Shown here: positions 15,577 through 24,594 of the stretch, piece by piece
Numbering within the stretch: position 1 is the first letter of the stretch
Layout: each line of letters starts with the position of its first letter
Assembly: GCF_002874535.1 (NCBI RefSeq)
Contig: NZ_CP025025.1
Coordinates: 1,225,526 to 1,289,525, forward strand
Direction: 5' to 3'
Origin: Mesobacillus jeotgali
GTDB taxonomy: Bacteria; Bacillota; Bacilli; Bacillales; Cytobacillaceae
DNA length: 64,000 nt
Translations under genes and position numbers: made by a program
The notes under the pieces: generated by a model
Told to the model about the DNA's origin: nothing
Seen by the model: only the letters and a program-made list of their open reading frames with translations
Databases searched by the model: none

Positions 15577-18405
15577 CTATTCTTTTACCTCAGGTTTCAG
15601 CCATCCCTCGAAATATCCTTTTGCCTGAGGATGACCTGCTTTTTCAAAAAGTTCAATTACATCGTGTCCAGATGCGTTTTTGTTTGTGTACTCGTTGACA
15701 TATGTCTTCAGAGCTTTATTCACTTTGCCCGCCTTGACTAAATAATCCAGCTCAGCGTACATATTGTAACCATGTAAATTCATCATAACGATATAGTCAT
15801 TGATGTTTTTAAAATCACTTAATGGGCTGCCTAAATATTGGCCTTCTGTTTGAATTCTTGCGATCTCGTCCTGCTGCTTTAATTGATCTTCTGCAGTTTG
15901 ACTAATCGTGTAGCCTTTTTCCCCCATATAGGTTTTCAAGGAATAGCTTACGAGACTTTCATTAACCCATGGTTCTTTATATCCGTGGCTTCCGACCAAT
16001 CCTGAAAGCCATTGGCGGACCACTCCGTCAGTCATGCTGAGAGAAGTAAAGCTGTTATCTGAAAAATTATACCCAGCTGAGAAGATCATTCCCTGGTAAG
16101 CCATTTGAGGGTTGCCTTCTGCGGTTCGGATAATATCCAGTTCTTTATAAGGTAGTGTTGAATCAAAAAATTCCTCAAAATAATCGATTGATTGACCAGC
16201 GCCCATTACATTTCTGTTTGCTGTTTCTTGTTTGTCAGTGGTTGGGCGGTACCAAACATTCACGAGTGTTTCATTACGGGTCATGAATCTTTCCGTTTGA
16301 TAATACTGAGTATCCAATAAGACGATAGAAAAATCGCGGACACCCTCTACCTTGGCGCTATATTTCTTGTTTTCACCTTCGATTTCTGTTGCCGCATTTG
16401 CTTCTTCTGCATTCGATAGAATCTCGTATTTGGCAGGGGCGTTAATGGTTACATCATAGTTAGCTGTCTCGCTATAAAAAGGAAATCCTATTGGTGAATA
16501 CGGATCCAGATTCCAGCCGTTCTTATCATATACAGCCTGTATTGGCAGGAAACTGCCAAGCCATACTGCGGCATAATCATAGCTTGCATTGCTGTAATTC
16601 GAAGGGAGCTGGAAGTTGAATTGAATGTCCAGTTCGGCGGCAGACTTGGCTTTCCACTCATCAATTTGTATTTCTAATATCGTGCCTTCGACTTTAAAAT
16701 CAGCTTTCTGTTTATTCACTTTGATGTCTTTAATCTCAATCCAGCCTGGTGTCGGAGAAGGGCCTCTGACGAATTCCCATTCCGGACCATCAATTGGTTC
16801 CTTGAACTGGTTAGGGTACAGGTGGAAATAGATTTTATCCTGTTCGGAACCGGTAGTATTAGTTGTTTCAACATGCAGTGTTCCCTGCAATGTCGCATCT
16901 GCATCCAAATAGGTCAAGTCGGCCTTATATTTGACCGGCTCATGCTCCGTGTTGGTAAAGCTGTAACTAAATAAGTCTTTAGCCTCTTTTGGTTCAGTTG
17001 ATGCATCAACACTTTTTTCCTCTTTCTTCGTATCTTCCTCTGCAAAGAAATTCGCATACGAAAATACACCCGCCCATAGCACGAAGGATACCGTCAATAA
17101 AGCGGTAAATGCTGCCTTAGGATAATAGGAAATATGTTCAGAAGCCCTAATGGAAAGCTTCTCAATAAACCGATAACCCGTAAAGCGGTTCAAATACCTG
17201 CGGGTCATCGTGAGTTTTTCTCTCACGAAGTCACTGACATATTTCTTCTTTTCATACTCTATCTTAGCTTGTTCGGGGACGCCTACTAGCATAAAATTTT
17301 TGGATATGCGGGTGTCTGTTTTTATAACCTGCTCAGGTGCTGCTTTCACCCTGTTTTTTGCAGGTACGACTCCAGCTAAATTGTCCTCAATCCCTTTCTT
17401 CATCCAATTCACGATGATGGCAATAAAAGCAATGATTAAAATTGGACTGTAGGCCATCCACGGAGCTCTTCTGATCAACCAGAAGTTTTGTCCGGCCATA
17501 CCGGCAAGCTCGTTGGTGATCGAACGGTAAATCAGCCGTGGTGTATCAGTCAAAGGAGTTGGATGCGGACCGCCTAAATATAATGAAAAGATTCCTAGAA
17601 ACGTCAATAGCTGTAATATTGATAAAATTTGCTGTGTTGTTAATAAAAGTAAATGGGATTTAACGTTGGGCCATATATGCTTTTTCAACATGTGGAATTT
17701 ACTTGCTCCCATCAGTGTTGAGCTAAGCACATAAGGCTGTTTTTCAATTTCATCCACCATATCAAGTATGTAATTATAGACGCCGGGAAGTCCGACCAGC
17801 AACATGATAATCAATTGATATTCCAAAATGACTGTTGCTGAATATCCCATTGGTGAAGCTGCGACAGGAAGCATCAAGATAATCCCGACAAGCAATTGGG
17901 GAATATACCGAAATGGCCAAAAGAAAGCTGAGAAATATCGTCTAAAGCTTGGATACAGTAATTTCGTTACAAGTGCCAGTATGGTCCCAAGCAATAATCG
18001 AGCAAAAGTGATCCCCATTACAGCACCAAGAGTATACTTAACTCCTACGAGCACCAAGTTAACCATGCTCCTTGCGCCCAAATCTGTCCCGAGCGGGAAG
18101 GTCAGTGAAGGGGGAGCAGGCGGTGCTGCGACAAATTTTCCATTCTCATCGAAAATCAGCGGCTCATTGCTCTCAGGCATCAGTTCTGTATTCCAGCTGA
18201 TCAAGAACAAGGTGAGAAGTAGTGCTGAACCAACCATGATATTCCGATGTTTATGATGATTGATATAGGAACTTATTTTCACGATCATCCTTAGATAAGC
18301 CTTCAAATAAAGGAATAATCCCATTTTTGCTTTTTGGGGATTAGCACTTACTTTATTTTCAACCGACGATATCCCAGTCGGTAAAATTCTTTTTACTCTT
18401 CTCAT
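15577..18405 (-). CDS. Dpp/OppC-type ABC permease fused to an inactive M1-aminopeptidase-like domain
   Basis: A 942-residue fusion. Residues about 50-345 are a DppC/OppC-type permease: the phrase FPLGTDLGARSMVN matches the family's GTDxxGRD site, and the EAA loop is LMGASKFHMLKKHIWPN. A basic cytoplasmic linker and one more membrane segment (about 437-460) lead to an external domain from about 485. That domain resembles M1 peptidases: TNTTGSEQDKIYFHLYPNQF, GWNLDPYSPIGFPFYSE and GLVGSHGYKEPWVNESLVSY. The zinc site HExxHQW is replaced by DGVVRQW (793-799), although the distal Glu of NES is kept, so peptidase activity is not expected. ATG overlaps the stop of the upstream permease gene (ATGA). 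No ATPase or binding protein is adjacent. I infer that the dead peptidase module binds a peptide-like ligand. Confidence 0.82.
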   Translation of the reverse strand: MRRVKRILPTGISSVENKVSANPQKAKMGLFLYLKAYLRMIVKISSYINHHKHRNIMVGSALLLTLFLISWNTELMPESNEPLIFDENGKFVAAPPAPPSLTFPLGTDLGARSMVNLVLVGVKYTLGAVMGITFARLLLGTILALVTKLLYPSFRRYFSAFFWPFRYIPQLLVGIILMLPVAASPMGYSATVILEYQLIIMLLVGLPGVYNYILDMVDEIEKQPYVLSSTLMGASKFHMLKKHIWPNVKSHLLLLTTQQILSILQLLTFLGIFSLYLGGPHPTPLTDTPRLIYRSITNELAGMAGQNFWLIRRAPWMAYSPILIIAFIAIIVNWMKKGIEDNLAGVVPAKNRVKAAPEQVIKTDTRISKNFMLVGVPEQAKIEYEKKKYVSDFVREKLTMTRRYLNRFTGYRFIEKLSIRASEHISYYPKAAFTALLTVSFVLWAGVFSYANFFAEEDTKKEEKSVDASTEPKEAKDLFSYSFTNTEHEPVKYKADLTYLDADATLQGTLHVETTNTTGSEQDKIYFHLYPNQFKEPIDGPEWEFVRGPSPTPGWIEIKDIKVNKQKADFKVEGTILEIQIDEWKAKSAAELDIQFNFQLPSNYSNASYDYAAVWLGSFLPIQAVYDKNGWNLDPYSPIGFPFYSETANYDVTINAPAKYEILSNAEEANAATEIEGENKKYSAKVEGVRDFSIVLLDTQYYQTERFMTRNETLVNVWYRPTTDKQETANRNVMGAGQSIDYFEEFFDSTLPYKELDIIRTAEGNPQMAYQGMIFSAGYNFSDNSFTSLSMTDGVVRQWLSGLVGSHGYKEPWVNESLVSYSLKTYMGEKGYTISQTAEDQLKQQDEIARIQTEGQYLGSPLSDFKNINDYIVMMNLHGYNMYAELDYLVKAGKVNKALKTYVNEYTNKNASGHDVIELFEKAGHPQAKGYFEGWLKPEVKE

Positions 18406-19289
18406 ATATCCAGCCCCCGGACGCTTCTGAACTTCTTACCAATCAAAGAAACGATTCTTTCAACAATAATGACAGGAAGCATGAAAACTCCCACGTAAAA
18501 GAAGATGCTCACTGGTGAGGTACTTCGCATCTGAAGCAGTTTATTGAGCTCTTTTATGTACCCATCTAGGACAAACATATGTTCAACTAGTACAAGGGTA
18601 GTTAAAACCATAAAGATAATGGTCTTAAAATGGATCGAGACAACCGGAACGATATTCCTGGTTAAATGCGAGAAAAGTAGATGCAGTCTAGATAACCCTT
18701 TTGCCTGGCCAAGTAGAATATAATGTTTTTCGAATTCTTCTTCCATAACCTTGATCAAGTATTGAGCGAAAAATAAGGAAGGAAGGAGCGAATTAATGAT
18801 CATCGGGAAGATGATTGGTTCTTTGCCTGCCAGTCCATACATGGTGACAAGGCGGATCTGGAACTCTCTATAGAGCATAAATAAAAACAGTTGAATCATG
18901 AAAATGACCAGTAAATCAGGAATCCCTTCAAAAAAATTAAGGACATTCTTCACTCTAACACGTTGTTTAAATGAAAGATTCATAAATAAATAGGCGATTA
19001 TACTTCCGATAAAAATAGTGAACAACAGACTAAAGAAAATAAGTTCAAGAGAATATGTATACCGGTCAAGAACGATTTCCGTGTTCCAGTTTTCGAAAAA
19101 TTGCCAACTCGAAGGCTTGAAAAATTGCATGACAGTATCTCCAATTACCTTTAAAAAGGATAACAAATTGACTCCAAGGTGATCACTGTCAGGTTCCCGG
19201 AAGCTGAAAAGCCTGGGAAAGGCCATGAAAAATAAAAGACCTGCAATGGAGGTCAAAAATAAAAATGGGTAATGAATGATTTTTTTCAT
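18402..19289 (-). CDS. Dpp/OppB-type ABC transporter permease
   Basis: This is a 295-residue membrane protein with about six hydrophobic segments. It has the DppB-type EAA loop HYILLGQAKGLSRLHLLFSH followed by LTRNIVPVV. The first segment (YPFLFLTSIAGLLFFMAFPRLF) and the following external loop fit the OppB layout, although the usual GxxPG-rich C-terminal phrase is replaced by LDGYIKELNKLL. The ATG start has AAAGGAGAG upstream. It is the first gene of a two-gene operon with the permease/M1-like fusion, overlapping by 4 bases, so the two probably form a heterodimeric channel. The partner ATPase must be encoded elsewhere, or the complex works differently. Confidence 0.85.
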   Translation of the reverse strand: MKKIIHYPFLFLTSIAGLLFFMAFPRLFSFREPDSDHLGVNLLSFLKVIGDTVMQFFKPSSWQFFENWNTEIVLDRYTYSLELIFFSLLFTIFIGSIIAYLFMNLSFKQRVRVKNVLNFFEGIPDLLVIFMIQLFLFMLYREFQIRLVTMYGLAGKEPIIFPMIINSLLPSLFFAQYLIKVMEEEFEKHYILLGQAKGLSRLHLLFSHLTRNIVPVVSIHFKTIIFMVLTTLVLVEHMFVLDGYIKELNKLLQMRSTSPVSIFFYVGVFMLPVIIVERIVSLIGKKFRSVRGLDI

Positions 19290-19389
19290 ATACTCTCCTT
19301 TGGGAAAAATTTCTTTTTTTGTTTTTGACGTAGTAAGTTTATGAAAAGTTGCATGATTTCAGAAATATTTTTTAATAATTTTGTGATAA

Positions 19390-19419
19390 TTGAAAAAATA
19401 TTGTAATATGGATTATAAT
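19390..19419 (+). promoter_or_regulatory. Probable sigma-A promoter of the M32 carboxypeptidase operon
   Basis: TTGAAA (19390-19395) and TATAAT (19414-19419) are separated by 18 bases, about 95 bases upstream of the gene. Confidence 0.6.
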
Positions 19420-19513
19420 AAACCGACTGGATAGTTTATTTAAATTTCTAATCCACGCAAAGTATATAGCATTCCAGGGGTAAATTCACTCATTAGAAAG
19501 AGGGGAAATCGAC

Positions 19514-21046
19514 ATGGAACAAAGGGTTATGAATCAATCAATCATGTCTGCGCTCGAAAAGTTTAATGAATTAGATGAGAAGATTTCGCATTTTAATAGT
19601 ATTTTAGGTTTGTTGAGCTGGGACCAAAAAGTTATTTCACCGAAAAAAGGACGCTCTATTTTTGCGAATGCAAATGGAACGCTTAGAACAGAAGCTTTCA
19701 AGCTAACAGTCTCTGAGGAAATGGGGGAGGCACTTAACACGCTCTCCACACCAGAAGCAGAGGAGTACCTTGATGAGTCGGTAAAGGCTAAGGTACGTGA
19801 ACGCCTTAAATTTTATAACCGTTCAAAGAGTATTCCAGCTGCAATGATTAAAGATTTCTCTGTGCTTACCTCAAAGGCAAATGATGCATGGGAAGAGGCA
19901 AGAGAGAATAATGATTTTGAAAAATACCTTCCTTATCTTGAGAAGATCGTAGAATTCAAAAGGAAAGCTGTTGAAATTTACGGTTATGAAAACCATCCAT
20001 ATGATGCGCTTCTGGACGAGTTTGAGCCTGGTTTGACTGTGGAAAAACTTGACCCTTTGTTTGTTAAATTAAGAGAATCAAGCACTGATTTACTTAGAAG
20101 AATCCAAGAGTCTTCATACAAGCCATCAGTGGAGATATTTGAAAAATCATATTCTGTAGAGAAGCAAAAAGAGTTCAACCGTTATATCTTGCCGCTGATC
20201 GGCTTCGATATGGAAGCAGGGAGACTGGATGAAACCGTCCATCCTTTTGCGCAACCTGTCAATACCCGTGATGTGAGGATTACGACAAGATATATTGAAA
20301 ATAATGTCCGCTCTGCTATTTTCGGAACAATTCATGAAGCTGGGCATGGTATTTATGAACAAAATATTAATCCGGAATTCCAGGATACAGTCCTTCAGGA
20401 TGGTGCTTCATTTGGAATCCATGAATCTCAGTCGCGTTTTCTTGAAAACATGGTAGGACGCAGTGAGGAATTCTGGAAGTACTTCTATCCGAAACTGCAG
20501 GAACATTTCCCAAATCAACTTGGGAAAGTGGAATTGGATGATTTTTATCGAGCCACGAATGCTGTCCAGCCATCTTTTATCCGAGTTGAGGCTGATGAGC
20601 TAACCTATAATCTTCATATCATGGTTCGCTATGAAATTGAGAAGGCTTTGATTGCCGGGGAAATAGAGGCGAAGGAATTGCCAGGAATCTGGAACGCAAA
20701 AATGAAAGACTATCTTGGCATTACACCATCTACTGACAGTGAAGGGGTGCTCCAGGATATTCATTGGTCGTTCGGAGGGCTTGGCTACTTCCCGTCATAT
20801 TCTCTTGGAAATCTTTATGCAGCCCAAATCCTGAACAAGATCAAGAAAGACTTGCCGGATTTCTATGAGAGTATTGAGCAGGGTGATTTTTCAGTGATAC
20901 AAGACTGGCTAAGGGAAAACATCCATCAGTATGGCATGCTTTATACACCTAATGAATTGATTGTAAAAGCCACTGGTGAAGAACTAAATGCTGAATATCT
21001 CGTTCAGTATCTCGAAGAAAAGTATAGCAAAGTATACAAATTATAA
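19514..21046 (+). CDS. M32-family metallocarboxypeptidase (Taq type)
   Basis: The 510-residue cytoplasmic enzyme has the M32 zinc motif HEAGH at residues 274-278 within FGTIHEAGHGIYEQN, followed by the family phrases GIHESQSRFLENMVGRS and RVEADELTYNLHIMVRYEIE. The N-terminal helical part (INSILGLLSWDQKVISPKKG-like) covers the active-site groove. The enzyme trims C-terminal residues from peptides with broad specificity and is metal dependent. ATG 19514 has GAGGGG upstream. A TetR-family gene begins 28 bases downstream with no terminator between, so the two are probably co-transcribed. Length is typical. Confidence 0.93.
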   Translation: MEQRVMNQSIMSALEKFNELDEKISHFNSILGLLSWDQKVISPKKGRSIFANANGTLRTEAFKLTVSEEMGEALNTLSTPEAEEYLDESVKAKVRERLKFYNRSKSIPAAMIKDFSVLTSKANDAWEEARENNDFEKYLPYLEKIVEFKRKAVEIYGYENHPYDALLDEFEPGLTVEKLDPLFVKLRESSTDLLRRIQESSYKPSVEIFEKSYSVEKQKEFNRYILPLIGFDMEAGRLDETVHPFAQPVNTRDVRITTRYIENNVRSAIFGTIHEAGHGIYEQNINPEFQDTVLQDGASFGIHESQSRFLENMVGRSEEFWKYFYPKLQEHFPNQLGKVELDDFYRATNAVQPSFIRVEADELTYNLHIMVRYEIEKALIAGEIEAKELPGIWNAKMKDYLGITPSTDSEGVLQDIHWSFGGLGYFPSYSLGNLYAAQILNKIKKDLPDFYESIEQGDFSVIQDWLRENIHQYGMLYTPNELIVKATGEELNAEYLVQYLEEKYSKVYKL

Positions 21047-21074
21047 TTCAACGTAAAAGAATGAGGTAATTTAT

Positions 21075-21689
21075 ATGACGCCAATTGTTTCAGAGGAGTA
21101 CAAGGAAAAGAAGCGTCAGGAAATCTTGCAGAGCGCTCATGTTTGTTTTGCCGAGAAGGGTTTTGAAGCATCCACTGTTGATGATATTGTCGCTCGCTCT
21201 GGCCTTAGCAAAGGGGCAATCTATAATTACTTCAAAAGTAAGGATGATATCTATCTTGCCTTGATGGAAGGCCAGACAAATAACTCGGGAAAAAAATTTT
21301 CAAAAGCGATAGCAGAGCGAAAGACAGCGCTGGATAAACTCCACTACTTGATTGAAGCCTATCTTGATAACGATCCGAATGCTGAAGAGAACAAGGGCGA
21401 TGCGATTGTCCATTACGAGTTCAGATTGTATTCAACACGTAATTCGGAGTTAAAGAAAGTGTTGACTGAACGATATAAAGATTTCTTTGTTTCATTGCTG
21501 ATAGGGATAATAAAAGATGGCCAGACATCAGGTGAATTCAACAAAGAGCTAGATCCCGTGACATATGCAGATATTTTTTGGGCGATGGTCAATGGAGCTA
21601 CATTGCAGGCAACTATACTTGAAAATTATCAATATAAACTAATATTAAAAGAAATGCAGAATATGTTCTTGGAAACTTTGAAAGTATAA
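21075..21689 (+). CDS. TetR/AcrR-family transcriptional regulator
   Basis: The 204-residue protein has a classic TetR helix-turn-helix in residues about 10-55 (ILQSAHVCFAEKGFEASTVD, then GLSKGAIYNYFKSKDDIYLAL). A helical ligand-binding domain with no closer similarity follows. The start is ATG with a TGAGGT site. It follows the M32 peptidase gene by 28 bases in the same direction and ends at a strong terminator. The ligand and targets cannot be read from the sequence; autoregulation of the peptidase operon is one possibility. Confidence 0.9.
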   Translation: MTPIVSEEYKEKKRQEILQSAHVCFAEKGFEASTVDDIVARSGLSKGAIYNYFKSKDDIYLALMEGQTNNSGKKFSKAIAERKTALDKLHYLIEAYLDNDPNAEENKGDAIVHYEFRLYSTRNSELKKVLTERYKDFFVSLLIGIIKDGQTSGEFNKELDPVTYADIFWAMVNGATLQATILENYQYKLILKEMQNMFLETLKV

Positions 21690-21695
21690 ATGATT

Positions 21696-21726
21696 AAAAC
21701 CAGTGAGGTGGGTCCTCACTGGTTTT
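21696..21726. terminator. Terminator after the TetR gene
   Basis: 13-bp perfect stem AAAACCAGTGAGG/CCTCACTGGTTTT, loop TGGGT. It could act on both strands for the convergent antiporter gene. Confidence 0.9.
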
Positions 21727-21784
21727 AATTTTGTTTCGCCAGGTCAAGGGGATGTAAGTAATGAAATTGACGAAAACAGCTTCA

Positions 21785-23287
21785 TTACTTCAGCTCTAGC
21801 GCATTTTGAGTATATAGTGATTTTTCCTTTAATAGTTTCTTCAGTTTCGGTTTGTTTTTTCTCCCGGACAGAATGTAAAGGAAGTCTCCAGCCATGATGA
21901 CTGTATTACCGGTAGGTGCAATCAGTTTGCCATTGCGTATGATCGCATTCACCAGTGTCCCTTCTGGAAATGGAATTTCCATCAAGGTTTTCCCGACAAT
22001 TGCATTATCGCTTTCCATTTCATATTCAATCATCTCTGCATCAGCTTTTCCAAGTGAAATCAACTCAAGCGACTGCATCGGTATTGTTTTCTTAGGACCA
22101 TTCAATCCCAGCTTATTGGCGAGCATCGGTATGGTAGCTCCCTGAATGAGTGCACTCGTCAGAACAACGAAGAAGACAACATTGAAGATCTGATGGCTGT
22201 CCTCAATACCTGCCAGTAAAGGGAAGGTAGCAAGGATAATTGGCACAGCACCTTTCAATCCTGCCCATGAAAGGAAAATTCGCTCTTTTTGGGAATACTG
22301 CATTTTTATCGTTGAAATGAACACCGCAACAGGTCTTGCTACCAGAATCAGAATCAATGAAACCAGTATCCCTTGAATTAAAATGGCAGGAGTAAAAAGT
22401 TCTGATGGAAATACAAGGAGTCCAAGAATGACAAACATAAGAATTTGCATCATCCAGGCAAACCCCTCCGAAAAACGGAAAATCGAATGGCGGTAGGCAA
22501 TTTCCGTATTACCGATGATAATGGCAGCAATATATACAGCCAAAAGCCCGCTGCCGTTTAGGGATGCTGTAATGCCATAAGTCAGCAATGCAAAAGCGGT
22601 CGCAAATACAGGATATAGTCCGCTGGAATCCAGGTTAATGGAATTCAGTGCTTTTACAGCTATCTTTCCAAATATGATCCCCAGTAATAAACCCAGTCCC
22701 ATTTGTAAGAAAAAATCACCAATCAATGTCAAGATACTTGTATTTGGGATGGTAATCAGTTCAATCATTGCGACCGTTAAAAACACGGCCATCGGATCAT
22801 TCGATCCCGACTCGGCTTCAAGGGTGGATCCAAGTTTTGGAGAAATATTATGATCTTTCAGTACAGCGAACACTGCTGCGGCGTCAGTTGAACCAACTAT
22901 CGCACCGAATAAAATGGATTCAAGCCAGTCGAGCCCAAGGATCATTTTAGCAGCCGCCGCTATAATCCCCGAGGTTATTAAAACCCCAATAGTCGCCAAT
23001 GATAAAGAAGGGACAATCACCGGCCTGACATCCTTCCAATTTGTCTGCAGGCCGCCTTCAAACAAAATGATGATCAGCGCAATTACCCCTATCTTTTGTG
23101 TCAATGATGCATTGTCAAAATAGACGATACCCAGGACATCACTGCCCATGACCATTCCGACCAATATAAAAAGGATAAGGGAGGGAACGCCTAATCTAGT
23201 TGAAAATCTCGTAGTCAAAACCCCGACAATTAATAAAAATGCTAAAAGCATGATGAATGAGTCCGTACTAATATTATGTTCAGGCAA
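21785..23287 (-). CDS. CPA1-family cation/proton antiporter with RCK_C domain (NhaP2-like)
   Basis: The 500-residue protein has about 12 hydrophobic segments in the first 390 residues, with the CPA1 motifs IILFEGGLQTNW and GAIVGSTDAAAVFAVL; the Asp of STDAA and the ESGSNDPMAVFLT Asp are the transport residues. A TrkA-C (RCK_C) domain follows (about 405-490: ESDNAIVGKTLMEIPFPEGT, then GDFLYILSG), typical of NhaP2/CvrA potassium-proton antiporters regulated by nucleotides such as c-di-AMP in related proteins. The ion is inferred from the family. It is monocistronic, 13 bases beyond the recombinase-like gene on the same strand, so readthrough from that gene is possible. Confidence 0.9.
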   Translation of the reverse strand: MPEHNISTDSFIMLLAFLLIVGVLTTRFSTRLGVPSLILFILVGMVMGSDVLGIVYFDNASLTQKIGVIALIIILFEGGLQTNWKDVRPVIVPSLSLATIGVLITSGIIAAAAKMILGLDWLESILFGAIVGSTDAAAVFAVLKDHNISPKLGSTLEAESGSNDPMAVFLTVAMIELITIPNTSILTLIGDFFLQMGLGLLLGIIFGKIAVKALNSINLDSSGLYPVFATAFALLTYGITASLNGSGLLAVYIAAIIIGNTEIAYRHSIFRFSEGFAWMMQILMFVILGLLVFPSELFTPAILIQGILVSLILILVARPVAVFISTIKMQYSQKERIFLSWAGLKGAVPIILATFPLLAGIEDSHQIFNVVFFVVLTSALIQGATIPMLANKLGLNGPKKTIPMQSLELISLGKADAEMIEYEMESDNAIVGKTLMEIPFPEGTLVNAIIRNGKLIAPTGNTVIMAGDFLYILSGRKNKPKLKKLLKEKSLYTQNALELK

Positions 23288-23300
23288 TAAAAACTCCCCC

Positions 23301-23855
23301 TTATAGATTGATATTTATTTTAACCGGGACCGTTTCCTGGTCTACTCCAATAAAATGCTTTGTTTCTGATGGCGAGGCATGATGTAGTCTTTTTTGGATG
23401 AGGGAAATTGCAACACCCTGGGAGTAGGCATGATAGCCAAATGTTTTCCTGAGAGTGGTCATTCCTACCGGTTCTTCAATTCCGGCATTCTTGGCTGCCG
23501 CATTGATAATCCTGTAGGCTTGTTGTCTTGTTATTGGGTTAGAAGTTTTTCTCGACCTAAAAAGATAGTCTGTATCAAGAAAAGAATTTTCATTTAAATA
23601 TTTTTTTAGCGACCTCCGTATAGAGGCATTCAAGTAAACGGGAGGATTACAGTAGTGAGTAATGGAAAGAATATCTGTGATTTCTCCATCCTTATCGCAT
23701 ACATCATGGACTCGCAGACTAAGTAATTCCTGAAGTTTGATCCCAGTATTGATTCCAAGTAAAAATAAGCAATAATCCCTGGTCGAGTGATTTTCGAGGA
23801 ATTTCTTCATAATGATAATTTTCTTTTTGGATTTAATTGCACTTACCGTTTTCAT
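23301..23855 (-). CDS. Tyrosine-recombinase-like protein, catalytic domain only, residues altered
   Basis: The 184-residue protein aligns with the catalytic domain of tyrosine recombinases but has no SAM-like arm-binding domain. The usual box I phrase TGLRxSEL is here TGIKLQEL, so the first catalytic Arg is Lys. Box II reads TTLRKTFGYHAYSQG, with Thr for the first His but Arg kept. The HxxI region reads LHHASPSETKHF, with Phe where the nucleophilic Tyr is expected. Full recombinase activity is therefore doubtful. A small family of such proteins is, from memory, common in Bacillus chromosomes. ATG 23855 has AAGGAAG upstream. It is divergent from an unknown gene, and three evenly spaced GTAACA words lie between them. 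Confidence 0.75.
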   Translation of the reverse strand: MKTVSAIKSKKKIIIMKKFLENHSTRDYCLFLLGINTGIKLQELLSLRVHDVCDKDGEITDILSITHYCNPPVYLNASIRRSLKKYLNENSFLDTDYLFRSRKTSNPITRQQAYRIINAAAKNAGIEEPVGMTTLRKTFGYHAYSQGVAISLIQKRLHHASPSETKHFIGVDQETVPVKININL

Positions 23856-23870
23856 TAAATCACTTCCTTA

Positions 23871-23960
23871 AGTAACATAATTATATCTTAAATCAAGTTT
23901 TGTAACATAGATTTTGCTTGATAAAGATTTATTTGTTACTCTACTGTCAAATGTTATAAT
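23871..23960. promoter_or_regulatory. Divergent promoter region with three GTAACA words at 30-bp spacing
   Basis: AGTAACATAA starts at 23871 and TGTAACATAG at 23901. The inverted form ATTTGTTACT starts at 23931. The spacing is exactly 30 bases twice. The last word overlaps the -35 box TTGTTA (23933-23938) of a promoter with TATAAT at 23955-23960 and a 16-base spacer. The layout suggests operators for a regulator of one or both flanking genes. Confidence 0.5.
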
Positions 23961-24000
23961 GAACAGAATCTAAAAATTTGTTATTAATCTGGAGGCAATT

Positions 24001-24471
24001 ATGCTGACTTTTGAACAGAAACTTGCAATTATTGAATCATTTCCTCAACTTGAACGAAAAAATGTCTCTTTAGGGCGTGTTAACTTTCATTATGCTGAGA
24101 GCATATATGACAAGAAAAATGTTGTATATCACCTTCACCCAAATGGGAATGGGTTTGTCTATGGTGAATTTTTAGAAGGCTATGACCTCGACCCTAAAGG
24201 TATGGTAAATATCCGCGATTTTTCTGAGGGAGAGCTTAAAACGATCATTGAACAGTCGATTGAGTCTCTTTCGGCCAACAGCACCATTGAATCAGCCATC
24301 ATAGAGGACAATGAAGAGGAACGCTGGATAAATTCAGAAAACCACACATTGATTCTTGTTCATGAAGATGAAATGTGGAATGTGTATGCCGGTCTGAATC
24401 TTGACGGTACATTCCTTTCTTACAATGAAGCCAAACAATACTTAGAAGAAGAAGGATTCAGGAAAAGATAA
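24001..24471 (+). CDS. Conserved hypothetical protein
   Basis: I do not recognise this 156-residue soluble protein. It is acidic (runs such as EDNEEERW), has no signal peptide and no membrane segment, and has Tyr/His-rich strands (VVYHLHPNGNGFVYGEFLEGY). The C-terminal part NHTLILVHEDEMWNVYAGLN then LSYNEAKQYLEEEGF suggests a small alpha/beta fold. ATG has GGAGG 7 nt upstream, and a clear promoter lies about 40 bases upstream, so it is a real gene. It is divergent from a recombinase-like gene and followed by a strong terminator. Confidence 0.75.
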   Translation: MLTFEQKLAIIESFPQLERKNVSLGRVNFHYAESIYDKKNVVYHLHPNGNGFVYGEFLEGYDLDPKGMVNIRDFSEGELKTIIEQSIESLSANSTIESAIIEDNEEERWINSENHTLILVHEDEMWNVYAGLNLDGTFLSYNEAKQYLEEEGFRKR

Positions 24472-24500
24472 AAAAGGATGCCACAGTGGCATCCTTTTTT
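24471..24500. terminator. Terminator after the hypothetical gene
   Basis: Perfect 13-bp stem AAAAAGGATGCCA/TGGCATCCTTTTT with loop CAGT or shorter; it overlaps the stop codon. Confidence 0.9.
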
Positions 24501-24540
24501 CTATAGCAGGGTATAAAATGATAACTATAAGGGTTATCTT

Positions 24541-24585
24541 AATCCAGCTCCAGCGCCTAGCCCCTCAAGGCGCATGCGCTATTTG
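24541..24585. repeat. Short derivative of the dispersed CTCCAGCGCCTAGCCCC element
   Basis: CCAGCTCCAGCGCCTAGCCC matches the left end of the element at 50212-50455. It is followed directly by AAGGCGCATGCGCT, resembling that element's right end, as if the middle were deleted. Confidence 0.6.
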
Positions 24586-24594
24586 TTCTGAAGC

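Noticed and set aside
15577-18405. Active M1 aminopeptidase
   Set aside because: The zinc-binding HExxH is replaced by DGVVR; only the distal Glu survives, so zinc binding is not expected.
23301-23855. Integrase of a prophage or integrative element
   Set aside because: No other phage or conjugation gene, no attachment-site duplication visible, no N-terminal DNA-binding domain, and altered catalytic residues.
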